Shown: positions 22,679-34,769, numbered from the stretch's first letter. The stretch is 64,000 nucleotides of DNA from Chiridota heheva (GCA_020152595.1 JAIGNY010001459.1:1945001-2009000); one strand, 5' to 3'. The notes: a model not told the origin generated them from the sequence alone. A program made the numbers and translations.

Positions 22679-23245
22679 TGACATTCTTTAATTGACATTG
22701 GCAAATTAGGGCCTTTTCGATCTTTGTTGTTCAATTGATAGAACTAAAAGAGGTGTTTTAGTTATAAACACTTTAGCTTTTACATGTTTTCCTAGTTACT
22801 GCATGGGTGGGGTAACCTTGAGCTTATTTAGCTCCGCCCAAAGCACAGAGTGTAATGGGTGGCGCTTATCAAATCGTACATGAGCTCCTATATGTGCCTG
22901 TACAAAGTTTTGTGTAAAAATGAATCTTCTAGGTTTGATCAGTTTTGCTCTTGAGATTCTGGCTCAAGTGAGATTTTTCAAAACCTATATTTTCAAAACT
23001 TTTATTTTAAATTAGATATATTCCATGTAGTTTTTTAATTCAAGCTCCCAAAAGGTAAAATTTTTGTCTACAAAAGTGTCAGATTTTAAAATAGCTTTTT
23101 TAGCTATAGACAGTAATCCTATTTGTGTTTCATATTGGTACCGCGCAGGGCTGTGATATTGGTATGGCTGGTCCTCCAAAATTAACAAAGTAAATGAAAT
23201 TGTAAGTGCATCTTTCAAAGCTCAAGTAAATTGAAATCATCTGCC
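22679..23245. other. Intron 2, no gene recognised
   Basis: AT-rich sequence with no supported feature. Confidence 0.4.
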
Positions 23246-23253
23246 CCTGCTAC

Positions 23254-24328
23254 TAGAGCTGTGAACGTTTAGGGGTTTTAGTAAACGTGTATATGCCAAA
23301 AAAAGCGAGCGTGTATCGTGTACACACGTTTAGTACCGTAATTTTCGGAAATACACCAAAATTGCTCTAAAACTACGAGGCAAAGTAAAAAAATCGCGCA
23401 ACTAGTATAGCAAAAGTTCTGACTCCATTGCCCAAATAGACGCTGAGTTTTGCTTTCCAAATCGTTAAAAGTGAATGCCATCTACTTCTACAGTATAAAT
23501 CATCATTTTTATGGAAAATATGCATGGCAATTTAGTTAAGAAAGAACAGATAACTTCCTTTCAATGTCATTTAAACTCAACATTGCGTAACTTTTTTGTC
23601 CTATTCACTATGGCTTTCAAAGTTCTTCTGTGAAAATCTCACACACTAGGCGTATGATATACCTTGCCGTAAAACATTTCAAAACTACGCCACCACCCCC
23701 AGGAAGTTCTGAAATATCAGTCCTCTCGAAAAAATGGCCGCCATCTTTGCGATGCATGCAGAATTTCAGCTCTGTTAAAACCTTTTTCTGTTTGTTTATT
23801 ATGCAAAATTTTTTCTGTCTTGCAAAATTTATTTGACTTATCAGGTAATATTTACATGTAAATGTACTAATTGTCACGATTCAAGTATTTTTCAAGTGTT
23901 TGTAGGTCGATTTAACAGCTTGTAAAACGGGCCTTGATTGCGTGGGATTTAAAGCCTTATGGCCTGACGTTAGGCCTATTCTTAGTTTCACTGTTTACTG
24001 CTGCACATTCGCGGTGCATTTTACAAGTTAGATTACTCAGATTTCAGCGAAATCAAAGTGCCTAATATCCCCATTCATTGGTGATTACTGCGCGTTTGTG
24101 ATTAACATATTTAAAAAAGATTATGCTAATAGGGTTTACAGTTTGTAAAAAGTCATTGATTGGAATTTTGTCAGCCGAATGTGTGTGTGATTCGAATCAT
24201 GAATGAACATATTGATTTTCAATGGCAAGACTGACTATGAAAAACGATTACTCGCAATGAAGTACTTAGTAAACGCTTACAAGATTTCCGAGCGTGTAGC
24301 GTGTACACGCTAAACGGTCACAGCTCTA
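23254..24328 (+). mobile_element. hAT-type non-autonomous transposon, copy 2
   Basis: This 1,075-bp element begins TAGAGCTGTGAACGTTTAGG and ends CGGTCACAGCTCTA. Perfect 8-bp duplications CCTGCTAC flank it (23246-23253 and 24329-24336). It is homologous over its length to copy 1 but lies in the opposite orientation; its left end corresponds to the right end of copy 1. Short readings across it carry no transposase motif. Confidence 0.93.
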
Positions 24329-24336
24329 CCTGCTAC

Positions 24337-24640
24337 CCTATTTCTGTATATACTTGTATAGAGAATGGGATTAACACTCACTACATGCTGGTAAACTATA
24401 GCCTCACTGTTAGACTGCCCTGAATTCATGCCTGGCAGCTCCCCCACCTAAGAGGATTAACACTCACTACATGCTGGTAAACTTGCTGAAGAGGTTTAAA
24501 ATAAGAAAACCCTGTTTCAACGGCTAAAACAACCACCACCCCTCCCCCCCTCCCCCCCCTCCCTTTCATACGCATGAGCTTCAACATCATTGATGCTCTG
24601 GTTGTCTAATAGGAAGAAATTGGATATAATTTCAGGACAA
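24337..24640 (+). repeat. 86-bp satellite monomers and shared flank (copy of the 36.6 kb locus)
   Basis: About 1.5 monomers with AACACTCACTACATGCTGGT and CTGCCCTGAATTCATGCCTG are followed by AACTTGCTGAAGAGG and CAACCACCACC. The same order ends the array at 36566-37085, so this is a second copy of that locus. Confidence 0.8.
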
Positions 24641-25484
24641 TCTGCATCCTTGCTAATATTGTAAATGGCTGTTATACGAAGACGATATTATTAACTGTAA
24701 AATGTTACTTCATAAATGCACTCAAAATGTGCTGTATCTCCACAGGTTTTGCTTGTTTATATGCAGCTGTGCTATCATTTACTGTAGATTTGCAGTAATT
24801 CTTATTTCTAGCACATTTTTAAAGTCAACTGAATCTAGAGTACCACTTATAGGAATATTTGTACACACAAAAGTTGACCCATCCCATACTTATTCAAACA
24901 GAACCTATTTGCATTAGACAGGTTGGAGTATACTTAATTGTATGTAGATTCAAACGTGCTCTACAGTTGGAAATTGATCATATCTTGGCATATACAGTAC
25001 ATGGATACAAATGTATGCACCTGCTAATCAGGCAGTGTTTATAAACATCAATTTCATTTAAGTCAAAAGAAAATATGTGTGAAGGCCAATGGAATTTTAC
25101 ATTAAATAATGTTGTATTCATTTGCTAATATTCAGAAGAGCAATTTAATGAATAGTGGCAGGAATTTGGCTGTGAGTTTTGAACAAGGATTATTGAGTTT
25201 TCAAGTTGTAGTTAATGAAAGTTAGAAGTTGTTTGAAAATATTCTTTGATTTGACCTAAAACTCGCATATATAAATTTCATATGCTGGATGGATACCCAG
25301 GGATATGATTGATAGCTGTCTGTCAATCTCTTTTCACTATAAATTTTTGTTAGCTCGACTGTAAAAGCATTGTTGCCATCTTCATTTTAATAAAAAAAAA
25401 AGAAAGAACAAATTATAATAAAATAATTTAGATAGGGGTCCAAATGAAATCTAATGACAATTTTGATGAAACATAAACAGAAGT
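24641..25484. other. Intron 2, no gene recognised
   Basis: AT-rich sequence. An A-tract lies near 25390. Confidence 0.4.
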
Positions 25485-25593
25485 GCAAGATACCCCAATT
25501 GACAAACAGTGCAAGATACTCCAATTGACAAACAGTGCAAGATACTCCAATTGACAAACAGTGCAAGATACTCCAATTGACAAACAGTGCAAT
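25485..25593 (+). repeat. 26-bp tandem repeat, four copies
   Basis: The unit GACAAACAGTGCAAGATACT plus CCAATT is repeated almost exactly. Confidence 0.95.
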
Positions 25594-26191
25594 TGATTGT
25601 TTTAACTTAAATGTATGGCAACATTTTAATAATCAGTTTGACAAAATAAGTATTTGATGTGGATCTGAAGTGGAAATCTCTTCACTTTTATGTTTCCCCT
25701 TATAGGAGGATTAGACACATTTGTCTTCCCAATATTCCTTGACCTGTTTTGCTGCTAAAGTGGTGAAATGTTATTGTTTTTGGGTCTTAAATGGCTACTT
25801 GGTAAACTTTGTAGATCTATGCTTGAAAAATCTTTACTGAATATTTGATAGTCTCTAAAAAAAGGATGGTCAAATGCTGCCCCATTAAAAACTATAACAG
25901 CCCAATATCATATAATATCATCTGAGGGAAATGAATTGTTTTGTACTACTCTAAGTTCATAAGCTGGTTAGTGTGTATTGAGGCAAGTGGAATAACATTG
26001 TTCCCACATAAACTGCACTTCATACCTACTGTATGGATTCAAGATTTGGGGAAGTAACTTACATAGGTTTTATTTTGGCTTATTGCATTATAGTTGTTGA
26101 CATGATTATTATTATTTTTAAATCTGATTAAAAAATATAATAATAAAAGAGGAAAATTTCACTTTCAGTGTTTTATGTCTCATTTTTGTAG
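25594..26191. other. Intron 2 end, no gene recognised
   Basis: AT-rich sequence leads to the exon 3 acceptor, whose upstream tract is TTTTATGTCTCATTTTTGTAG. Confidence 0.45.
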
Positions 26192-26305
26192 GGTGAAGGA
26201 AGGGTGTCAGGTAGTACATCCACGGATGATCGCGCTGACCATTTTAATGACCCAGAGAGACAGGAACTGGTGGAGGAGGTGAGCAGCGGAAGTGCAAACC
26301 ATCAG
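26192..26305 (+). CDS. U1-type zinc-finger gene, exon 3
   Basis: This exon has 38 codons, phase 0 at both ends (residues 316-353). It opens GEGRVSGSTSTDDRADHFND and continues with an acidic stretch RQELVEE. The acceptor is CATTTTTGTAG| and the donor CATCAG|GTTAGT. A second, stronger-looking donor lies inside the exon at 26278 (GAGGAG|GTGAGC) and is also phase 0. Using it would drop nine residues (VSSGSANHQ) without a frame change, so two isoforms are possible. The downstream donor is the first unit of an 18-bp tandem repeat. The acidic linker joins the NLS region to zinc finger 1. Confidence 0.75.
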
Positions 26306-26442
26306 GTTAGTACTTAGCATCGGGTCAGTACTAAGCATCAGGTTAGTATAAGGCATGAGGTCAGTACAGTGCTAAGCATCAGGTCAGTACTAAGCATTAG
26401 GTTAGTACTAAGCATCAGGTCAGTACTAAGCACAAGTCAGTA
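26300..26442 (+). repeat. 18-bp tandem repeat over the exon 3 splice donor
   Basis: About 7.5 units of CATCAGGTTAGTACTAAG; the first includes the last six bases of exon 3. Most units keep CAGGTTAGT- or CAGGTCAGT-like donors. The period is a multiple of three, so later donors would keep frame, but the first repeated unit carries an in-frame TAG. Confidence 0.93.
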
Positions 26443-26845
26443 TGAAATGGTTTGCAGAATTTGCTTTCTGCTTGAAAAGTGTATCTTCTAAGGTTAAATT
26501 GAAATGTTTGTAATCATGCATAGAAAATACTTCAGGTAGAAGCTAATGCGATTATATGCTGTATGACATGTATACTGGCTTCATGCTGTCAATCTTTTTA
26601 CTGTTAGGAGATTTGTTTTCCTGACCTCTCCCACCTCAGGCATTTTCACTTGATTACTCACTGGTGTGTCTTCATTAGTGATATGAATATTGTTTTTATT
26701 GCTTTAGTCTTGATGCATTATTTTGTTATGGGTACAGGTATTTCTGGATTATATTTATGCATCCATTGCTGGTCAGGGATTCTCCAAATAACCTCCTTCC
26801 ATGTGCAACAGAGGCAGGGCAGTAAATCTCATCCAGGTATCGTGG
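26443..26845. other. Intron 3, no gene recognised
   Basis: No supported feature. Confidence 0.4.
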
Positions 26846-26946
26846 AAGACTTCGGGTCCACCCAATGATGCTGTCCCAAGACTTCAGGCCCACCCAGTGA
26901 TGCTTTCCCAAGACTTCGGGCCCACCCAATGATGCTGTCCCCAAAA
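26846..26946 (+). repeat. Tandem repeat, about 31-bp unit, three copies
   Basis: CCACCCAATGATGCTGTCCC followed by AAGACTTCGGGC is repeated with small changes. Confidence 0.85.
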
Positions 26947-28547
26947 CCGAATGACTTAATCAACATGCACATCCTAAGTATAAGCATTTCAAGACACAAG
27001 AGGAGGCCTTTGTTTTTAACCTCCACCCTGAAATGGCAGGGTAGGGACATTTTCTTGTGAAATTTGGCCTCGGACTCAAGTAGTAATACCAATTGTCTAT
27101 AAAATATACTTAAACACCCTAAACTTTCCTGATTGGTCAGTATGCTAGTTTTGCTCCATTTCAAATTGAGCAACAAAACAGAGGAGGAGGCAGTATGATT
27201 GGTTATCCAAAAGGAATGGTGCAGTTAAGCTTGCATGGTTTTTCCGCCACAGTATGTTGAACAAACTTTTCCTTTTTAATTTGGGTCCATGAATGTTCTC
27301 CTCTATGAAGTGCCAAATGTTTGTGAAGGATCATTTAAGATTATTGGTAGAGGAAGACCTGTTTCAAGTCATTGAAACTCATTTATTGATCGTTTTTTTC
27401 AAATCAACATACTTAAAGGTTGTGATGTATGTTGGCACTTTTTTTTTGCAAATGGATGGACAAAAACCTGGACAGTTTTTCATGGAATCATCAATGGAAA
27501 GTGGACCATTTACTGAAAACTTGAAAGTTACGACTTAAAAAGAGTACACTACAGTACTTTCTCTCTAGTTCTACATTGTACATTCCAAGAGACTGGTGGT
27601 GAGTCTTCATCATTAAGCAATTTGACTGCTGAAGTAATAGCTCGTGCGATTCTGATTTCCAGGGTTGTTACAGTAGTAGAAGAACAGGACTCTGAAGACA
27701 TTTCCACTTCCGTAAGAATCATCTTAAACCAGCAATGCCGCTAAACATCAACAAACCAAACCTTAAAACAGGGATGCTTACCTGTTCATTCAGACCACCA
27801 CATCCATACTTAATGCACGACACGTTTCCTTCCATACCATCTGATGATCCAAGTTTTTACCCTTACCTTGCTGGATTTTGTTGACCTCTGTTATGCTGTT
27901 AAACAGAAACAAACTTTGGACCTCAAGTGTAAAGTTGGAAAAAAAGAACAATTAAAAAAATGCCCTGATGGAATTTGAGCATACCAGAGACTGCAAATTT
28001 TGCATGTTAATTTTTCAGGGCACTGTTGTGTATGGATACTGTGATTTGTTTTTAATGTAATGCATTATCAAAATGAGAATTGATTTGTATTGTACCAGGG
28101 ATGTGGCTTCTTAAGGATTGTGGGAGAGATTGGGCAATATTGTTTTTTGGGATCCTTAAGAAGGTTCCCCTAAAGCTACGCTCAGGGATTACAGAACCAT
28201 GGGCCCGCCCCCTTACCCTAAAGTAAGCGAGAGGAAGGAGGAAGAACGTTATTATATGAAATAATTATTCTTGGTCATCCTTAAGAAACACATTGTTCAT
28301 AGCTTAAAACTATGCATTTAGCACTTTACTGGAACTTCATAATTTTTTTCTTCTTTCATTAGAAATCTTAAAGAAAGTGTCCTCACTGGATTTTCTGCCC
28401 CCTTGCCATGATTTTTTTCTGCCACCCGTGGCTACAGTGAATGGATACAATGCCTCTTCTTATAATGCTGTACTTCTAGTTCTCACACTTTAGAGGAGTT
28501 TTTTGGTGAGCATGGAAGCATAATGCGAACCTATATAATGGCGATTT
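26947..28547. other. Intron 3, no gene recognised
   Basis: No coding exon or structured repeat can be supported. A reading at 27293-27538 has no motif and no matching splice phase evidence. Confidence 0.4.
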
Positions 28548-28605
28548 TGTCTGTCTGGCCGTCCGTTCGTCTGGCCGGCCGGCCGGTTGGCTGGCTGGCT
28601 TGCCA
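28548..28605. repeat. Tetranucleotide-like GC-rich repeat
   Basis: Runs of CTGG, CCGG and GTCC words, for example GGCCGGCCGGCCGGTTGGCT. Confidence 0.8.
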
Positions 28606-28984
28606 CAGTTTTTCCTGAGATTTCTTCACAAATGTTAATGATTTTGAGAATTCCTTAAAAATATTAAAGTTTTTTCAAAGTTTCTAAGAAAAAGTTCAAA
28701 GTTTCTTCAGATATCCTTATGGAAGGTTAGAGTTTTTCAGAGACACTTAAGACAGATTGAAAAGTAGTTTCCTTAAAAAGTCTACAAAACATTTGATATT
28801 TCCTGAGAAGATAAGTGTAAAATGGTAAAGTTTTCCAATATTCTTCAAAAATCCTCAAGCGTCTCTCTCTCGGAGCACTGGAGATTTAAATTCCTTAAAT
28901 TCAAAATATTTGTGCACCAATGGCAGTATCAGGCATGATTATTAAACTCTGCCTTTATCATTGTGGCCATTTGCATAAAGTTGC
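28606..28984. other. Intron 3, no gene recognised
   Basis: AT-rich; repeated AAGTTTCTTCA-like words occur near 28670-28720. Confidence 0.4.
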
Positions 28985-30640
28985 TACAGTATATGAAGTG
29001 CCAGACTTTTTTTTTGAGTATGCTCAGTCAGGGAGTGTGACAGGATGTGACTGCATATGGACATAGCGAGGGATGCCATGTGGGACATGGATGGGGCCAT
29101 GCAGGACTAATGATATAATATATACCATATGTTGTATACACCAAGGGCTATAGCAGGCATAATTATTTGACTCCGCTTTTTTTCTTCTTATTCAACAGGT
29201 CATTTGCATATAAGTTATCATATGAACTGACACTTTTATACATAGTATGCTCAATCAGGGACTGTGATAGCTAGGATGAGACTTCTTATGGAGCCTATAG
29301 GATGTCATGTGGGAAATGGGGTGGGATGCCATGTGGGATAGGGGTGGGATGCCATGTGGGACACGGGGTGGGATGCCATATGGAACAGGGTGGAATGCCA
29401 TGTAGGATATATGGTGGAATGCCATGCGGGACATAGGGTGGGACGCCATGTGGAACAGGGTGGAATGCCATGTAGGATATATGGTGGAATGCCATGCGGG
29501 ACATAGGGTGGAATGCCATGGGATGGGATGTCGTGTTGGACATGGGATGGTATGGGATAGGGTTTCCACCCCATTTCAACAAGTCATTTGCATATAAGTT
29601 ATAATATGAACTGACACTTATATACCTAGTATGCTCAATCAGGGACTGTGATAGTTAGGATGAGACTTCTTATGGAGCCTATGGGATATCATGTGGGACA
29701 TGGAATGGGATGTCATGTGGGACATGGGGTGGGATGCCATGTGGGACATAGGATGGGATGCCATGTGGAACAGACATGGGGTGGGATGCCACGAGTAACA
29801 CAGAGTTTGACATAGGTTGGGATGCCATGTGTTACATAGGGTAGGAGGCCATGGGGACATGGGATGTGATGCTATGTGGGACATAAAGTAGGATGTCATT
29901 GGGACATTGAGAGGGATACTATATGGTGGGATCCAATGTGGGACATATGGTGGGATGCCATATGTGACATCAGGTGGGAAGCTACTGATGCGGGACATAG
30001 GGTGGGGTGCCATGGGGGACATAGGGATAGATGCCATGTGGGACACAGGGAAGGATGCCATGTGGTACATAGGGAGGGATGTCATGTGGTACATATGATT
30101 GGATTAATGTGGGACATGTAGAATGGGATCCATGTGCGACATAGGGTGGGATGCCATGTGATTCATAGGGTGGGATGCCATGTGGAATGTGGTGGTATGC
30201 CATGTGGGACATATGGTGGAATGCCATGTCGGACATATGGTGGAATACCATGTGAGACATACTGTATGGTGGAATGCCATGTGGGAGATATGATGGAATG
30301 CCATTTGGGACAAGGCATGGGATGGGATGTCATGTGGGACATGGGGTGAGATGTCATTTAGGACATGGGATGTGATCCATGTGGGACATAGTATGCCATG
30401 TGGGTCAAAGGATGCCATGTGGGTCATAGGATGGGATGCCATGTGGGACATATGGTGGAATGTCACATTGGACAAGGGATGGGATGATATATGGGACATG
30501 AGATGGGATGCCATGTGGGAGATATGGCAGAATGCCATGTAGGACAAGGGATGGGATGTCATGTGGGTGAGACACGGGGTGGGATGTCATGTGGGACATG
30601 GGATGCAGTGTGGGACTTAGTGTGAGATGCCATTTTTATA
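28985..30640 (+). repeat. 25-bp minisatellite blocks with a duplicated leader
   Basis: Units of GATGCCATGTGGGACATAGG plus five bases fill 29290-29550 and 29680-30620. Each block is preceded by a diverged leader with CATTTGCATATAAGTTAT and TATGCTCAATCAGGGACTGT (29205, 29588; a poorer copy at 28970). So the higher-order unit is leader plus array, about 385 bp apart for the last two leaders. Minus-strand Met/Pro/His-rich readings are artefacts. Confidence 0.9.
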
Positions 30641-30875
30641 ATTGGCTGGGTCATATGATATGGGTGTCAATTTTTATGGGCATGTGAACCATGACGGTAT
30701 TTACCGTTCTAGTTTGATCCATTTGCTGCTTATGTTCATGTAGTGTGAACGTCTTTTGCAAAAAAAAGAAGAAAAAAAGTAGTCCTTTGTTAGGTTTTTA
30801 TTGGTCGAACTTGTAAGTCAATGAAAGACTGAAGGGAAGCTCGATCTGTATCTGGATCGATCTGTATCTCTGTCA

Positions 30876-31603
30876 AGTACTGGAAGGCAAGCAACAGTAT
30901 GGATAAAGTACTGGAAGGTATGCAACAGTATGGATATAGTACTGGAAGGTATGCAACAGTATGGATAAAGTATTGGAAGGTATGCAACAGTATGGATAAA
31001 GTGTATGCAACAGTATGGATAAAGTACTGGAGGTATGCAACAGTATGGAAAAAGTACTGGAGGTATACAACAGTATGGATAAAGTACTGGAGGTATTCAA
31101 CAGTATTGATAAAGTACTTGAAGGTAGCAACAGTATGGATAAAGTACTGGAGGTATGCAACAATATGGATAAAGTACTGGAGGTATGCAAAAGTATGGAT
31201 ACAGTACTGGAATGTATGCAACAGTATGGATAACATACTGGAGGTATGCAACAGTATGGATAAAGTACTGGAAGGTATGCAACAGTATGAATAAAGTGTA
31301 TGCAACAGTATGGATAAAGTACTGGAGGTATGCAACAGTGTGGATAAAGTACTGGAGGTATGCAACAGTATGGATAACGTACTGGAAAGTAGCAACAGTA
31401 TGGGTAAAGTACTGGAGGTATGCAACAGTATGGATACAGTACTGGAAGGTATGCAACAGTATGGATAAAGTACTGGAAGGTATGCAACAGTATGGATAAA
31501 GTACTGGAAGGTATGCAACAGTATGGATAAAGTACTGCAAGGTATGCAACAGTATGGATAAAGTACTGGAAGGTATGCAACAGTATGGATACAGTCTGGA
31601 AGA
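30876..31603 (+). repeat. 31-bp minisatellite
   Basis: About 24 units of GGTATGCAACAGTATGGATA followed by AAGTACTGGAA, with 30-bp and shorter variants. Confidence 0.95.
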
Positions 31604-32284
31604 GTCAATTGCAAAGGGACCTGAAGATCAGTCTAGTTACCACTACTGTTGAACCAGTTCTGACATAGTGTGGAAACTTAGGCAATGCCAAAAGCCTTTC
31701 ATGGTTGCTAATGGCAATCACACATCACTAATAAAGACTTATATTGGAAGCTTACAATAAGTCAATGTCTGAAAAGCAAGAAGACTAAAGATTGCAGGAC
31801 ACTGAAAATAAGAAACTTCCGCCAAAGTTCTTATGTGGGAACCGAAGAAAGGAAAGGCTTAATTAAACTCCTTGCAGATGATACCGGTTTACATGGGCAG
31901 GATATCAAGAAATGCACCCTGGATAGAGGGGTATGGAAGGCCACAACAGAAGTCAGACCTTCATCTTCATCATAAGCAAGTACGCAAACTGATGAGACAT
32001 TACCTTATATGATTTAATTGATTGGAAACAAGATCATATTAACATAGAGCAAAGCTGATGTATAGACTCTGCCATGGACTCGGATGCTTCTTCACCAGTG
32101 GGCATCCTTGCCAATTTTTGTATCTTCTGAAGGAATTAAAAGTGGCAAGCTTCATCTAAGTCTAAGAGAAAGTGGGAATTAAATGATCAGGAGCTGCCTG
32201 CTACAATGTTAAATGTCAAAAATACCACACCATTCAACTGTATACCGATACCTAATACCTGAAAGCTAAAGGTAAGTAAGTTTT
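31604..32284. other. Intron 3, no gene recognised
   Basis: No supported feature. Confidence 0.4.
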
Positions 32285-34630
32285 GGTTAGGTAGCTCAGT
32301 TAGTATAGCACACGACTGCAATGCTAGAGGTTCCAATCTGTTAGATGTGCAGATGTGCACTCACCGTCCATCAGATGAAGACGTTAAATGATAGACCTGA
32401 CACCGTCCATCAGATGAAGACGTTAAATAACGGACCTGACACCGTCCATCAGATAAAGACGTTAAATAACGGACCTGACACCGTCCATCAGATGAAGACG
32501 TTAAATGACGGACCTGACACCGTCCATCAGATGAAGACGTTAAATGATGGACCTGACACCGTCCATCAGATGAAGACGTTAAATGGTGGACCTGACACCG
32601 TCAATCAGATGAAGACGTTAAATGGTGGACCTGACACAGTCCATCAGATGAAGACGTTAAATGGTGGACCTGACACCGTCCATCAGATGAAGACGTTAAA
32701 TGGTGGACCTGACACCGTCCATCAGATGAAGACGTTAAATGGTAGACCTGACACCGTCCATCAGATGAAGGCGTTAAATGGTGGACCTGACACGGTCCAT
32801 CAGATGAAGACGTTAATTGATGGACCTGACACCGTCCATCAGATGAAGACGTTAAATGATGGACCTGACACCGTCCATCAGATGAAGACGTTAAATGATG
32901 GACCTGACACCGTCCATCAGATGAAGAAGTTAAATGATGGACCTGACACCGCCCATCAGATGAAGACGTTAAATGATAGACCTGACACCGTCCATCAGAT
33001 GAAGACGTTAAATGATGGACCTGACACCGTCCATCAGATGAAGACGTTAAATGATGGACCTGACACCGTCCATCAGATGAAGACGTTAAATGATGGACCT
33101 GACACCGTCCATCAGATGAAGACGTTAAATGATGGACCTGACACCGTCCATCAGATGAAGACGTTAAATGATGGACCTGACACCGTCCATCAGATGAAGA
33201 CGTTAAATGGTGGACCTGACACCGTCAATCAGATGAAGACGTTAAATAGTGGACCTGACACAGTCCATCAGATGAAGACGTTAAATGGTGGACCTGACAC
33301 CGTCCATCAGATGAAGACGTTAAATGGTGGACCTGACACCGTCCATCAGATGAAGACGTTAAATGGTGGACCTGACACCGTCCATCAGATGAAGACGTTA
33401 AATGGTAGACCTGACACCGTCCATCAGATGAAGGCGTTAAATGGTGGACCTGACACGGTCCATCAGATGAAGACGTTAAATGATGGACCTGACACCGTCC
33501 ATCAGATGAAGGCGTTAAATGATGGACCTGACACCGTCCATCAGATGAAGACGTTAAATGATGGACCTGACACCGACCATCAGATGAAGACGTAAAATGA
33601 TGGACCTGACACCGACCATCAGATGAAGACGTAAAATGATGGACCTGACACCGTCCATCAGATGAAGACGTTAAATGATGGACCTGACACAGTCCATCAG
33701 ATGAAGACGGTAAATGATGGACCTGACACCGTCCATCAGATGAAGACGTTAAATGATGGACCTGACACCGTCCATCAGATGAAGACGTTAAATGATGGAC
33801 CTGACACCGTCCATCAGATGAAGACGTTAAATGATGGACCTGACACCGTCCATCAGATGAAGACGTTAAATGGTAGACCTGACACCGTCTATCAGATGAA
33901 GACGTTAAATGATGGACCTGACACCGTCCATCGGATGAAGACGTTAATTGATGGACCTGACACCTTCCATCGGATGAAGACGTTAAATGATGGACCTGAC
34001 ACCATCCATCAGATGAAGACGTTAATTGATGGACCTGACACCTTCCATCGGATGAAGACGTTAAATGGTAGACCTGACACCGTCCATCAGATGAAGACGT
34101 TAATTGATGGACCTGACACCTTCCATCGGATGAAGACGTTAAATGGTAGACCTGACACCGTCCATCAGATGAAGACGGTAAATGATGGACCTGACACCAT
34201 CCATCAGATGAAGACGTTAGATGATGGACCTGACACCGTCCATCAGATGAAGACGTTAAATGGTAGACCTGACACCGTCTATCAGATGAAGACGTTAAAT
34301 GATGGACCTGACACTGTCCATCAGATGAAGACGTTAAATGATGGACCTGACACCGTCCATCAGATGAAGACGTTAAATGGTGGACCTGACACCGTCAATC
34401 AGATGAAGACGTTAAATGATGGACCTGACACCGTCCATCAGATGAAGACGTTAAATGATGGACCTGACACCGTCCATCAGGTGAAGACGTTAAATGATGG
34501 ACCTGACACCGTCCATCAGATGAAGACGTTAAATAATGGGCCTGACGGTAGGACAGTCCCCCCTTTCTGGTTCCCTGAACACTACTCAAGAAGAGAAGTG
34601 TGAAAACACGGTGTTCATTCATTTCCCATC
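32285..34630 (+). mobile_element. tRNA-derived SINE containing a giant internal expansion
   Basis: The head (32285-32337) is tRNA-like: GTAGCTCAGTTAGTATAGCA (A box) and GAGGTTCCAATCTG (B box). The tail (34546-34630) has GGTAGGACAGTCCC, CTGGTTCCCTGAACACTACT and AAGAGAAGTGTGAAAACAC. These match the head and tail of the intact SINE at 53806-54268. Between them lies a 39-bp tandem array where the normal element has one short segment (see 32362-34545). Confidence 0.8.
32362..34545 (+). repeat. 39-bp minisatellite, about 56 copies
   Basis: The unit is CGTCCATCAGATGAAGACGT followed by TAAATGATGGACCTGACAC. 39 is a multiple of three, so one frame stays open as TVHQMKTLNDGPD repeats (416 codons from 32345, then 313 codons from 33662 after two units with a TAA). 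A block near 32597-32820 recurs about 624 bp (16 units) later, a higher-order duplication. Confidence 0.97.
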
Positions 34631-34695
34631 CTGACCCAAGTCAAGTCAAAGTTCCTGTGCGTTGACTTGTCCAGCAGCAGGAAACTTGACCGGTG

Positions 34696-34769
34696 GCGCT
34701 GCATGGTCTTCATGGAATGGCATGGTATGGCATGGCATGGCATTTATACCATGGAATGGCATGGTATAA
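34696..34769. repeat. GGCAT-rich simple repeat with dyad symmetry
   Basis: ATGGCATGGTATGGCATGGC followed by ATTTATACCATGGAATGGCA. TATACCATG and CATGGTATA are complementary. Confidence 0.7.

Noticed and set aside
32362-34545. CRISPR array
   Set aside because: The repeats are contiguous, with no unique spacers, and the DNA is eukaryotic. The same applies to the other arrays.
32345-34603. Long readings of 416 and 313 codons with a 13-residue repeat
   Set aside because: The unit is 39 bp, so an open frame follows from the period alone. The array lies inside a SINE, two units carry TAA, and there are no unique protein ends.
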